A DNA stretch of 64,000 nucleotides from a virus, in IMG/VR virus record IMGVR_UViG_3300028559_000026, positions 1-64,000 of that record; one strand, given 5' to 3'. Below the pieces are notes generated by a model, which was given only the letters and a program-made list of their open reading frames with translations, searched no databases and was not told the DNA's origin. Made by a program: the position numbers and the translations under genes. This document shows, piece by piece, positions 41,407-50,070 of this stretch. The number at the start of each line of letters is the position of its first letter. Position 1 is the stretch's first letter.

Positions 41407-44318
41407 TTCTTGTTTTCCTGTTCATAGCGATCCAGCCACTGCATAAGTTGTCTTGGAGTTTGATGGTTAGTGAGGTTACTACTTTGATTTCTATTGGTAA
41501 TCCTATACTTACCACCATATTCCTCATAATTGATATCATGCCCCTTAGCCTGCATACCCTCAATGCGTGTATGTAGAGCACGATACGTCACTCTGGGTAA
41601 AGCAGGGGCTGTCGGCGGTTTGACGATTTCTGGGTTCAGTGAATCGTGATACCATCTATCCCCAAAGTTCTCTACACCAAATTTACCAATATCATCAAGC
41701 ATATCTGCGCGTTGATGAAAATTAGTGCGGATATGCTCTCTGATACGTTCATTCTTAATATGCCTTAATTGGTTATCCATCTCTGCTCTAACCTTAGAGC
41801 CGTTTTCTCCCCACCACTCAAATGCTGGACGATAGTTGTCCATTAGCTTCATTTTTTCGTCAGGACCCGATGGGTGTGGTGAATTAGTCGCTGTACTGCG
41901 ACCGACGCTATATGGATCAACAGTGCTGATGGCTGTATCAAAATGGTAATTCGAGAAGTTGTCTTCTTTGTGTCGATCTTGTGCTACTTCAGTATCTGAC
42001 GACCTGCTGTGGCGTTTAGCTCTGTGATACTGGAAGGATCGGGGATGGTCAATGGCAAGGATTTGTCCTTGATCGTTATACATCAAGTTTCCGCCATGCC
42101 GATCATGGTTGTTGGTTAAAAAATCCATGATAGCTATCTTACGGACATCAGCTCTTGATTGATCAGTGGTTGGTCTTTGTTTTTCCTGATTTAACATCAT
42201 TACAGGCTTAAAACCATGGTCCATCTTAATAACTAGGGATGGTTCATTCTCGAATCCCGGCCCCATATTATGCTCTTGAACATGCACCTTTTGATGTAGA
42301 TGGCCTATACCACCAGCATGGTAGAGTGCTTGGTTGGCCATTTCAGCCCATCCCTGAATGGGGTGTTTCTGGTATCTAATATTCCTCTCTAGGAGTTTTT
42401 CATGGTATGGTTTAACCATATATCTGGTATTGTTAGGCTCACCAGCGATTGGCTCAGTACCATACACCAACTTCCTAGAAATACCCATATCCCTTGAGGT
42501 TTCTTTAGCTTTGTGAGGCTTCACTACTCCTGGTGCATTCACAATATTGGTGTGGTAGTTGTCTACAAAATGTTGAATAGATGATGGGTGTGCATCCATC
42601 TGTCCTTTGTGGTCTACTACATCTCGTCCAGCAGTGTCAGTAGCGCGCACAATGGACTTGAAATGTCCGGGGTCCACACTTTTGGCTAGTGTCTCAGATT
42701 TCTGCACATCCGTCTTACCAGACATTGCCATATACGCTTGGTTCTGTTCTGGTGTGGCTACTCGTGACTTGATAGCTCTAGCAATCAAATCCAGGTCTGC
42801 ACTAGCAATGGCATTGTCTACGTAAGATGAGTTAAGATCGGGTGATGGTGACTCAAAGACAGCAGCTCTGACATCTGGGTGTATGTCTCTCAAAGCATTG
42901 TCTAGATGCTTGGCAGTGACGTTATAGCCCGTAAGCGCGTTGCGGCGTACTTGTGCGTCAGAGTCAGGGTCAGCACTGGCAGTTTGGCCATGGGCTAGAA
43001 TATCGTCAATCAGATCTGGCGGCAGGTCCGGGTTGGATGATGCAGCTAGTCTCAGACCAATCTGGTTGCTCTGTAGAGCGGCGCGGAGTGATTGTGGCGA
43101 CACTGCCCCATGCTTCAAAGCGTCCACCGCCATAGAGCCTTGCAGGGGCGTTGCTGACGATAGGGCTGCGCTTACTACACCATCTAAAATATCGGGTGGG
43201 CAGACTGGATGCCGCACTACCAGATGTCTAATGTCTTCACACGAAGGATTGGACCACATATCTCTCAGCAGGGATCTGTTAAGTTGTGGGTGTGAGGCGA
43301 TTGCTTGAAATACCGCGCGGTCCTGCACATCGCCTGGATTATGGCTTACCGTATCGTATAGAGCTGATAGATGGTCTGGTCCAATATCATCTCTGCTTAG
43401 TGCGTCTAGCTGAAGTGCATGTCGATTCTTAATACGCATCAACAGCATTAACAGGTCGCCCTTCATATCATTGTGATGCAGGGCGGCTTGCTGAAGTGTG
43501 GGGTCTTCACTGTATAGACCCTTAGCAATCTGTTGTGGAGATACACCATCCAGTTTCAAAGCCATTGAGCGTTCGTGTGGATTGGGATGATTCATTAAAT
43601 CATCAATCTCGTTTTTCACCAGCAATGGTTGTGGCTTAGAATCAGTCAAAACAGGATTTTCAAACTCCTCAGTTAGAGACTTGACAATATCCAAAACCAC
43701 AGGTGTGTTAGGTGAGTGACCGATAAACCCATCTTGGTCATGCCACTCGATATACATCGTACCTGGATAGTATGGATCAATACGCACCTTTGCTTTGATG
43801 TTCGACTTCCCACACCATTCAGCCTTATCCATGTGCTGAATAAAGGACGCTAGAAAAGCAGGCTCAAACTTCTCGATGGTTTCTTTCTGAAGACCAAGTA
43901 GCCGCAAGGTGATGTTTTTAGGTGCGTGTAAGTTGCTAGCCACCTTGTCTGGAAGTCCATTAGAGATATCAATCCACTCCCATGTCTCGACCTCATTGTC
44001 TGGGTCGTTTTCACTGGTTGGGGTTTGGTCAGTGACAGTGCGATAGGAGTGGATACGGTACTTGCCCGATGTACCTTCACCAAGTCTTGTAAGGTCATGC
44101 GCGTCAATTCCAGCCTCTTCCTTGGCTTCTCTACGCGCACCACCTTCTGGCGATTCATTCTCTTCCAGATGTCCACCAGGAGTGGTGTATTTACCAGAAT
44201 CTCGCCTCTTACCCATCAGTATGGCTGTACCTTCGGTATTGAAAATAGCTATGCTGGCCACATCAATAGGGTCTTTGACTCTTTCGGACTTGCCCAATTT
44301 TCGGAATTTATTATACAT
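41403..44318 (-). CDS. Nudix hydrolase - helical repeat - kinase-like fusion
   Basis: 971 residues from ATG 44318, which follows the upstream stop by overlap; the longer frame to 44372 lies inside the upstream gene. A complete Nudix box G-x5-E-x7-REAKEEAGI is at 49-71 after the strand TAILMGKRRDSGKYTTPGGH. Residues about 245-530 form HEAT/LRV-like helical repeats (HPNPHERSMALKLDG, HPQLNRSLLRDMW, HPVCPPDILDGVV, NPDLPPDLIDDIL). About 615-780 is a kinase-like domain (RYMVKPY, WAEMANQALYHAGG, DFLTNNHDRHGGNLMY, ILAIDHPRSF). It starts with GKSERV and includes QKSETL and DKAEWC. Fusing nucleotide hydrolysis with a kinase fold in a head cluster suggests a packaged effector, which is inference. Confidence 0.75.
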   Translation of the reverse strand: MYNKFRKLGKSERVKDPIDVASIAIFNTEGTAILMGKRRDSGKYTTPGGHLEENESPEGGARREAKEEAGIDAHDLTRLGEGTSGKYRIHSYRTVTDQTPTSENDPDNEVETWEWIDISNGLPDKVASNLHAPKNITLRLLGLQKETIEKFEPAFLASFIQHMDKAEWCGKSNIKAKVRIDPYYPGTMYIEWHDQDGFIGHSPNTPVVLDIVKSLTEEFENPVLTDSKPQPLLVKNEIDDLMNHPNPHERSMALKLDGVSPQQIAKGLYSEDPTLQQAALHHNDMKGDLLMLLMRIKNRHALQLDALSRDDIGPDHLSALYDTVSHNPGDVQDRAVFQAIASHPQLNRSLLRDMWSNPSCEDIRHLVVRHPVCPPDILDGVVSAALSSATPLQGSMAVDALKHGAVSPQSLRAALQSNQIGLRLAASSNPDLPPDLIDDILAHGQTASADPDSDAQVRRNALTGYNVTAKHLDNALRDIHPDVRAAVFESPSPDLNSSYVDNAIASADLDLIARAIKSRVATPEQNQAYMAMSGKTDVQKSETLAKSVDPGHFKSIVRATDTAGRDVVDHKGQMDAHPSSIQHFVDNYHTNIVNAPGVVKPHKAKETSRDMGISRKLVYGTEPIAGEPNNTRYMVKPYHEKLLERNIRYQKHPIQGWAEMANQALYHAGGIGHLHQKVHVQEHNMGPGFENEPSLVIKMDHGFKPVMMLNQEKQRPTTDQSRADVRKIAIMDFLTNNHDRHGGNLMYNDQGQILAIDHPRSFQYHRAKRHSRSSDTEVAQDRHKEDNFSNYHFDTAISTVDPYSVGRSTATNSPHPSGPDEKMKLMDNYRPAFEWWGENGSKVRAEMDNQLRHIKNERIREHIRTNFHQRADMLDDIGKFGVENFGDRWYHDSLNPEIVKPPTAPALPRVTYRALHTRIEGMQAKGHDINYEEYGGKYRITNRNQSSNLTNHQTPRQLMQWLDRYEQENKK

Positions 44319-45174
44319 TGCTAGAAAACACCTTGAGTCCTGATAGGTTTTTGATTTTTTTGATATACGCATCTCTTTCCTGGGAGAGCTTATTTACCAA
44401 AGTATCGTATACTTGTGGTCCTGGGCCAGATGTGGATTGCGACAATCCATCAATCCCTAAACTAGCTGAAGTAGCCAAACCTGCAGAAGCTGCTAGCATT
44501 GCTAGAATATCTATAGCAGCAACAATACCAATCAGATAGTTAAGGACACGGGGCAGCATTCCATCTTTATATCCACAAGTATACGAAATCTGCCAAAAAG
44601 CCGGTATCCAGTGCTTGTAGGACATGAATGAAAGAAACGCAGCACCACCACCAGCTTGGCTGTTTACCACAAGGCCGTTCATATCTGGGGTCGAAATGGT
44701 CATAGGAATAATGTTGATTTGCCCCCGGATAAGGTACGCAGTTTCAACCCACTCCAAAGGCACGGTAAATACATCAACGCCATTACTAGGCGTGACGGTT
44801 AGACTTTCAATGGACGATACAGGTCGATTCTTAGTCATCATATAACCAAACGACTCATATTGATTGCGGTCAAATGGATACTTCTCTTTGAAAGAGACTG
44901 GAAAGATAATGGTGCCAGTTAGCATTTCGACCTTGCTAACTGCAACTAAAATTAATCCCTTTATATCCTCATCCGTGATTTCACTTCTCTTCTTAGTGAC
45001 TGGATGTGGTATCCAGCTTACAAGGGGAATGCCAAACAAATGCCGACGGCGTAAGGTAGCTGCATCAATAAGCGGTTCTAGTCGGTCCCAACCCGCAGTG
45101 TCAATTGCGTTTTGTGGATATATCTCACCAGCCTTGGAGCCAGTGGCATACTTGGATTTAGAGAAATCGGTCAT
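44311..45174 (-). CDS. Putative neck/head-tail connector protein
   Basis: 287 residues. Contains ILVAVSKVEMLTGTIIFP, a beta core (SSIESLTVTPSNGVDVFTVP, GQINIIPMTI), YKHWIPAFWQISYTCGYKDGMLP and then a helix rich in Ala/Ile, a layout seen in phage head-tail connector proteins of this length. It is next to the capsid-proximal genes. No diagnostic motif, so the role is tentative. Confidence 0.5.
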   Translation of the reverse strand: MTDFSKSKYATGSKAGEIYPQNAIDTAGWDRLEPLIDAATLRRRHLFGIPLVSWIPHPVTKKRSEITDEDIKGLILVAVSKVEMLTGTIIFPVSFKEKYPFDRNQYESFGYMMTKNRPVSSIESLTVTPSNGVDVFTVPLEWVETAYLIRGQINIIPMTISTPDMNGLVVNSQAGGGAAFLSFMSYKHWIPAFWQISYTCGYKDGMLPRVLNYLIGIVAAIDILAMLAASAGLATSASLGIDGLSQSTSGPGPQVYDTLVNKLSQERDAYIKKIKNLSGLKVFSSNV

Positions 45175-45582
45175 TTAGACACCACTATCTGCAGCAGCAA
45201 TTGCTGGTTGTAAAGTGCCGTAAAGCGTTTGTGACCCCTCTACTAGCTTCAAACGCATTTGGACTGTACCCCTAATTTTGTCGGTAGGCAGTAGGGTAAT
45301 TTTCCAAATGCTGCTGTCTTGGTTAGGATATGGCAATGTAGCCATTCTGATAATGGTTTTGGCACTATCCAATGACTCAAAGGTGATTTGAAGTGTGGCT
45401 CCTACCGCAGCAGCGTATCGGCGATACGCTGGCTTGAAGCCTTCATCAGAAGTGTCTAGTGTAGTATCAATAAGCTGTAGGTAGAGGGGTGCTGTATCAC
45501 CGACTGACATCTGCCAAACATCGGTGGTTCTATATCGGTTTACACTACATATATCTTTAAGTGGGCGGGCTGATAACGACAT
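45175..45582 (-). CDS. Hypothetical virion protein
   Basis: 135 residues. Beta-sandwich-like pattern (TAPLYLQLIDTTLD, ATLQITFESLDSAKTIIRM, GTVQMRLKLVEGSQTLYG). Coupled to the connector-like gene (TAAATG). Position suggests a head or neck component. Confidence 0.5.
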   Translation of the reverse strand: MSLSARPLKDICSVNRYRTTDVWQMSVGDTAPLYLQLIDTTLDTSDEGFKPAYRRYAAAVGATLQITFESLDSAKTIIRMATLPYPNQDSSIWKITLLPTDKIRGTVQMRLKLVEGSQTLYGTLQPAIAAADSGV

Positions 45583-45594
45583 ATCAGCAAGATT
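45580..45594 (-). promoter_or_regulatory. AATCT-N7-ATG promoter-like element
   Basis: AATCT at 45590-45594 (minus), spacer TGCTGAT, ATG at 45582; no ribosome site. Confidence 0.65.
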
Positions 45595-45599
45595 GGTAC

Positions 45600-45950
45600 T
45601 TAATTGAGTAGTGCAGCTTTACGACGTGCTTCAGAGTCCAGAAGTTCTCCGATAAGACGGTCAGATAGGCGGCGATAATAACTGTCTGATGCTCTACACT
45701 TGTTTGAGCAGTACAGTTTAGTGGTGGTAGGGAACTTGGCATTAACCAGAATTCGGAAAGACTTATTGCATCGACCACTCATGCACTTAAATACACCAAA
45801 CGATTTGACTGGAAGCCAGCCAACACTATTTCTGAGTATAGAAAGCTCAAAACGAAATGGCATCTTGTTAACGCGGATAACAGTTGTTGTGTCCCAATGT
45901 GGAGTAGGAAGATGTTTGAGAGCGATGCTGAAACCTTGTTTTTCGTTCAT
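45600..45950 (-). CDS. Zinc-finger-like small protein
   Basis: 116 residues. CMSGRCNKSF followed by KLYCSNKCRASDSYYRRLS gives a four-Cys site; such CxxxC...CxxxC proteins with a basic helix are common near phage homing elements and as DNA-binding proteins. TATAAA lies 5 nt upstream of the ATG and there is no ribosome site, so a near-leaderless transcript is possible. Downstream of, and opposite to, the endonuclease VII-like gene. Confidence 0.5.
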   Translation of the reverse strand: MNEKQGFSIALKHLPTPHWDTTTVIRVNKMPFRFELSILRNSVGWLPVKSFGVFKCMSGRCNKSFRILVNAKFPTTTKLYCSNKCRASDSYYRRLSDRLIGELLDSEARRKAALLN

Positions 45951-45994
45951 ACAGCTTTATAGCGCAATGAATTTGGCTACGCTATTTGGAAGGT

Positions 45995-46272
45995 ATGAAA
46001 ACTCCTGAACAGAAGAAAAAGAAGAGAAAAATAGTAAATGTAAGATCTGTTTCTCTACAGAACCTAAAGGTTTTGGTAGATTTCATGTTGATCACGATCA
46101 TCAAACGGGCAAAGTACGAGGTCTACTATGTAGTCATTGCAATGTGGGCTTAGGACACTTCAAAGAAAATGCCGCACTCTTGCGAGATGCGGCATCTTAC
46201 GTAGAAACTGAAGGAGTGGACATGATCCACACCTATGTACCTGATTTAGCTGCCGAAAACAGCACCACGTAG
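45995..46272 (+). pseudogene. Endonuclease VII-like HNH gene with a -1 frameshift
   Basis: From 46030 the frame reads SKCKICFSTEPKGF, then HVDHDHQTGKVRGLLCSHCN and VGLGHFKENAALLRDAASY, a textbook recombination endonuclease VII (T4 gp49 / homing) domain with both CxxC pairs and the HVDHDH metal site. No start codon exists in that frame. ATG 45995 in another frame gives MKTPEQKKKKRK, typical for this family's N-terminus, and a -1 shift in the AAAAAG/AAAAA run (46012-46031) joins the two to about 92 residues. The 3' end overlaps the major capsid gene by 27 nt. Either a decaying homing gene, an assembly indel or programmed frameshifting. Confidence 0.65.
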
Positions 46273-47658
46273 GTTGTCGATCAGTACATTGCGTCTCGGC
46301 TGAAAGCACTTCAACGTGCAAAACCTAAAATGACATTCTGGCTGACTCAGATCGGTCACTGCCAGCTTCAGACGGGAGTACGGGGTAAGCTCCGCAATCT
46401 CCATCGTATCACCCTGCAGCAAGAAGCCAGTCACGAAACCCGGAACCTTATTGCCAAGGTCATCAAAAATGGTGGTGCCAGCGCCACCATCCAGAACCAC
46501 TCGGCCAATGTAACGCGCCTTGCTGCCACCAGCCTCAGTACGATACACATTGAAGAACCGAGCCACACCGCTAACTGGATGCGTGATAGTGAGGCGAAGG
46601 ACATCGCCAGCAGCAGCCACAGTGACAGTCACAGCCGCAGTACGTGGGCTCTCACCAATCTCATTGCCCGAGGTCACAAAGTACGTATACTTCTCAGCAG
46701 CCGCGAAGGCAGTAACAACATTGGCAACCGTAACAGAAGCCACAGCGAGGTTGGCAGGGGCAGCAGGACCGTTGGGACGGGGACGTGCTGGTGAGGTCTT
46801 GCCACTGAGGAAACGTGAAGCCTCGATAGCGATCTGCTCGCCTGAAGTCCACTGCTTACGAAGCGATGCGCCAGTTGCCTCCTGAGGAGAGCCAGCCAGC
46901 ATAACACGCTGCATACCGTACACAATCTTGTTGTACGCACTGAGAACCTTCGGATCAACAACCAGCTTGTCAGCGCTACCCATGTTCATCGCAGAACGAA
47001 CCTGAGCATCTTCGATATTCGCCTGGGTGAGCGTCCCGCCACCGGGGATCACAACCGACTCATCCGAGCCATATTCCGAGAACATCAGATCCTGGGTATT
47101 AGCCTGGGCATCCGACTGACGAATCTGGAGATCCAGACCACGCATGTTAGGCAGAGCTGGGATAGCACCAGGATGGCCATCGAAAACACCACCATTGCTA
47201 AAGTCTGCACAACCCCGGAACAAATCAAACTCAATGTCCCCTGCGATGCGCTTTGCCGCATCAGTTGCCATACGCTCCGAACCCTTAACACCATCAACAG
47301 TATCAACCATATCGGCAACAATCGTCACTCGACGCACTTCCGAATAGAAGCACATTGGGACCGTGATGCGGACAAAGTTGCTAGTCTCTTCATTACCAAC
47401 GCCGCCTTCAAGCTGGGCGCTACCACCAAACTGGCCATAGCTTAGCTGACGAGTAAACTGCGCCAGATTCGACTTACACGACTTCACCTTCAGCATACGC
47501 TGCAGCTTAATGGCGCTATCATCGTAGGTCACGTTGTGCATGACGGGCGACAAGTCTTCAATCTGAATTGCACTGCCCTGCGTCAATGTCCCCGGCGCGG
47601 CATTGTACGAGCCCGCTTCAAGGGCTTTGATTAGATCCTGAATTTGATTCATTTCCAT
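46246..47658 (-). CDS. Major capsid protein with inserted Ig-like domain
   Basis: 470 residues, directly downstream of the scaffold gene. N- and C-terminal parts fit an HK97-like coat protein of the kind with a long N-arm (DLSPVMHNVTYDDSAIKL, FGGSAQLEGGVGNEETSNF, SADKLVVDPKVLSAY, MEIAELTPYSRLKLAVTDL). About residues 290-390 form an inserted beta domain (APANLAVASVTV, KYTYFVTSGNEIGESPRT, FFNVYRTEAGGSK) like FN3/Ig domains that protrude from capsids. LIKALE near residue 13 might be a protease site. AATCT is 3 nt from ATG 47658 (9 nt from ATG 47652), with AAGGA further upstream. Confidence 0.85.
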   Translation of the reverse strand: MEMNQIQDLIKALEAGSYNAAPGTLTQGSAIQIEDLSPVMHNVTYDDSAIKLQRMLKVKSCKSNLAQFTRQLSYGQFGGSAQLEGGVGNEETSNFVRITVPMCFYSEVRRVTIVADMVDTVDGVKGSERMATDAAKRIAGDIEFDLFRGCADFSNGGVFDGHPGAIPALPNMRGLDLQIRQSDAQANTQDLMFSEYGSDESVVIPGGGTLTQANIEDAQVRSAMNMGSADKLVVDPKVLSAYNKIVYGMQRVMLAGSPQEATGASLRKQWTSGEQIAIEASRFLSGKTSPARPRPNGPAAPANLAVASVTVANVVTAFAAAEKYTYFVTSGNEIGESPRTAAVTVTVAAAGDVLRLTITHPVSGVARFFNVYRTEAGGSKARYIGRVVLDGGAGTTIFDDLGNKVPGFVTGFLLQGDTMEIAELTPYSRLKLAVTDLSQPECHFRFCTLKCFQPRRNVLIDNLRGAVFGS

Positions 47659-47672
47659 AGTAGATTTTTCCT

Positions 47673-48446
47673 TTACTTTACGAACAAGCCCGCGAGGCCA
47701 GTAATGGTTTGAAGGAGAGCTGGGTTCTGCTGTCCTCGGTTATAATAATCATTGATAAGATCACGCTCATGCTTACTCAGCTTCGACTGGTCTGGGTCAC
47801 GACACAGAGCAACCAGCTTGGCATGCAGCTCTGCCTTGTTTAGTGGCTTGGCAGGAGCAGCCGCAGTACCTAGACGAGCAGCAGCGTTAGCACCGGTAAC
47901 AGCCTTCTGACCAACACGGGGAGTAGGCTTACGCGAATCTTCCAGGGACTTCTTCAAATCAATGCAGACAGCTTTCAGATTGGCAATCTCACTCTTCATG
48001 GCTGCCATCTCTGGACCACCCTGTGGGGGCGGGGAAGCCTGTCCTTGACCCTGTGGCGGGCCACCAGCACCTGCAGCACCAGCCGCAGCTTGATATGCCT
48101 GCGTAGCCGCTTCCAGGTGCATCTTCAGCTCCTCTGGAGGCAACTGTGAATACTGCTGTACCAATTCCTCCATCGAAGGAGGTGCATCATCACCAGGAGC
48201 GCCACCGGGGGCACCTTGTTCAGCACCGGACTCTTCACCAGGAGCGGTACCAGGAGGGGCATCCGAAGCGCCTGGAGTCTCTGCAGCACCCTCAGAAGCT
48301 GGGGGAGCACCACCACCATCGGCAGCGCCGGGACCATCAGTGTCATCCTCTTCGCCAAGACCCTTCTTGAGCGAATTCACCTCATTAAGCAAAAGGCTGG
48401 AGAGAATCCCCTTAACCTCTTGGACTGTTTGATCTAGATTTTTCAT
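47673..48446 (-). CDS. Scaffold / capsid assembly protein
   Basis: 257 residues. Low-complexity acidic Ala/Pro/Gly-rich N-terminal half, a Gln/Gly-rich linker, then a coiled coil (EMAAMKSEIANLKAVCIDLKK cut short here) and helical C-terminus. This composition and the location just upstream of the major capsid gene are those of tailed-phage scaffolds, which direct shell assembly and are removed by the prohead protease. GGAGTG precedes the ATG. Confidence 0.75.
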   Translation of the reverse strand: MKNLDQTVQEVKGILSSLLLNEVNSLKKGLGEEDDTDGPGAADGGGAPPASEGAAETPGASDAPPGTAPGEESGAEQGAPGGAPGDDAPPSMEELVQQYSQLPPEELKMHLEAATQAYQAAAGAAGAGGPPQGQGQASPPPQGGPEMAAMKSEIANLKAVCIDLKKSLEDSRKPTPRVGQKAVTGANAAARLGTAAAPAKPLNKAELHAKLVALCRDPDQSKLSKHERDLINDYYNRGQQNPALLQTITGLAGLFVK

Positions 48447-48459
48447 ATGGTCACTCCTA

Positions 48460-48915
48460 TTACTGCTGAGCCGTCATCTTGTTGTATAGATCGGCCTCAA
48501 TCACAGCGGTGATATTGGCGTCAATGAATTGGGCCGCAGAAGGTGCAGTGCCGTTGGTGGACTGATACAGACGGACCTTGGTGCCACGAACCGACAAAAC
48601 AGAAACAATGGTCATAATGAGGTAGTCAACATTCAGAGCCACACCAGCCTCACGGACAAACTGAATCTCGTGAACCGAATACACGCGCTGGGGAAGACCA
48701 ATAACATCAACAGGCAGCGGCCAATCAAGAGGCTTGACCTTAACCAGACCACCAGCCGCACCAATAACACCAGTACCGATCTTAATCAGTGGGTTCTGGT
48801 CGGTATCAAAACTCATTTCGGCAACCACTACCGGGGTAGGGATCTTCTGCAAACGCAGATTTAGCTCGTCCCGCAGAGCACGGGCAATTTCAGTCGCTTT
48901 CGTCGTTGTAGCCAT
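48460..48915 (-). CDS. Hypothetical head protein
   Basis: 151 residues, helical start (ATEIARALRDELNLRLQKI) then beta strands (PLIKIGTGVIGAAGGLVKVK, TIVSVLSVRGTKVRLYQS). Coupled to the scaffold gene by a 13-nt gap. A head decoration or assembly role is possible from position only. Confidence 0.5.
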   Translation of the reverse strand: MATTTKATEIARALRDELNLRLQKIPTPVVVAEMSFDTDQNPLIKIGTGVIGAAGGLVKVKPLDWPLPVDVIGLPQRVYSVHEIQFVREAGVALNVDYLIMTIVSVLSVRGTKVRLYQSTNGTAPSAAQFIDANITAVIEADLYNKMTAQQ

Positions 48916-48995
48916 ATTTGGGAATCCTTTACGTTAAATGTTAACTAACAGCTAATTAACAGATTATGGCAATATTTATACAAAAAATTTGACAC

Positions 48996-49010
48996 AATCT
49001 AAGGATTATG
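48996..49010 (+). promoter_or_regulatory. AATCT-N7-ATG promoter-like element, plus strand
   Basis: AATCT at 48996-49000, spacer AAGGATT, ATG at 49008. The 15 bases are identical to the element before the minus gene at 50058, apart from orientation. Confidence 0.65.
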
Positions 49011-49307
49011 AAATGCAGAACTTGTTATTTAGATTTGGATGAATTGCAGTTTCATAACAATGGGGAGGGGTTCTCACCACAATGCAAGAAGTGTCGTTCT
49101 GACCTGTACTTCAGTAAGAAGTATGGTCAGTGCTCACAATGTTTAAGACATAGGAAGACGTACCAAAACAGTCTATGTAATGACTGTAATGAATCTTTGG
49201 GCGTTAGAGAGTGTAGGCAGTGTGGATTGTTGTTATGTGTAGCTTTCGCTTTTCATAACATCAGAAAGACCTGCATAGACTGTAGAAGAATTAGGAGGCG
49301 AGTGTAG
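49008..49307 (+). CDS. Cys-rich zinc-finger protein
   Basis: 99 residues with five CxxC pairs (CRTC, CKKC, CSQC, CNDC, CRQC, CIDC), basic, ending RRIRRRV. It resembles strings of treble-clef/zinc-ribbon knuckles as found near HNH homing genes and RNA-binding proteins. Likely nucleic-acid binding; no catalytic His motif seen. It faces the convergent gene at 49291. Confidence 0.65.
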   Translation: MKCRTCYLDLDELQFHNNGEGFSPQCKKCRSDLYFSKKYGQCSQCLRHRKTYQNSLCNDCNESLGVRECRQCGLLLCVAFAFHNIRKTCIDCRRIRRRV

Positions 49308-49665
49308 CTGGTACTGATTGTTCTAGCTTATCAGTCAATTCGAGTAAAGTTGCTCGCTGCACTTCTGGAAGCTGTGGATGTGCAGCCTCTTGCCGGATTT
49401 CGTGTATGTATGTTTTAAGCTCCCATGGAGGGACATACCACATATATACTGATATTCCAGTTGAAAGTAGATGGGAGATTAAATACCGATACTCTACATT
49501 GTAATATCGTGTATTTTCTGGTCCTTTGACACCACAGAATTGGTAAGTAATATAACCATCGGTGCTTAGCGGGTCTTTTATTGCCGTTTTTAGATCGTCT
49601 AATAGAGATAGGAGTTGATCTCTATTGAGGACTGTCTGAATTACGCCTTGTCCCGATTCCGTCAT
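49291..49665 (-). CDS. Hypothetical head-cluster protein
   Basis: 124 residues with AGGAG before the ATG. Helices (LLSLLDDLKTAIKD, ATLLELTDKLEQS) around a beta core with many aromatics (YYNVEYRYLISHLL, VYMWYVPPWELK). Not recognised. Confidence 0.5.
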   Translation of the reverse strand: MTESGQGVIQTVLNRDQLLSLLDDLKTAIKDPLSTDGYITYQFCGVKGPENTRYYNVEYRYLISHLLSTGISVYMWYVPPWELKTYIHEIRQEAAHPQLPEVQRATLLELTDKLEQSVPATLAS

Positions 49666-49674
49666 ATTAGGCTC

Positions 49675-50058
49675 CTACTTGATTTTAGTGATAATGAGCG
49701 TGGAATTTGCTGCCCCATCCCACTGTATAGCAATAGCCTTCTTCTCATTAGAAGGGTCTAGCTCGGGGTCCATACCCACGATAAACGATGATGCAGAATC
49801 CCTAGAATCAAACGCCTTGGGGCCAGAGTCCGCTGCTGGTAGTGCCATATCTGCATCAGTTGGCGTATCAGTTGGTTTGCAATATAGGATTTGGACACTT
49901 TTACCAAATACACCATTAGGTACACGGCAGAGATAGTAGCCGGGAGCTAGTGCGACTACTTGAGGTGCTGTGCCAGTTTTGTTAAGTGTGGCTATTCTGG
50001 TCTGGGACTGTGAAGTGACAATACCATATGAGGCTGTGCGGGAATCGAGTGGTAACAT
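49675..50058 (-). CDS. Putative decoration or minor head protein
   Basis: 127 residues, beta-rich (ASYGIVTSQSQTRIATLN, VALAPGYYLCRVPNG, AIAIQWDGAANSTLIITKI). Small all-beta proteins in this location often decorate capsids, but no motif confirms it. Confidence 0.45.
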   Translation of the reverse strand: MLPLDSRTASYGIVTSQSQTRIATLNKTGTAPQVVALAPGYYLCRVPNGVFGKSVQILYCKPTDTPTDADMALPAADSGPKAFDSRDSASSFIVGMDPELDPSNEKKAIAIQWDGAANSTLIITKIK

Positions 50059-50070
50059 AATCCTTAGATT
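50056..50070 (-). promoter_or_regulatory. AATCT-N7-ATG promoter-like element
   Basis: AATCT at 50066-50070 (minus), spacer AAGGATT, ATG at 50058. It overlaps the stop codon of the GGDEF gene, so it is an internal promoter; AAGGA also forms a ribosome site. Confidence 0.6.
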
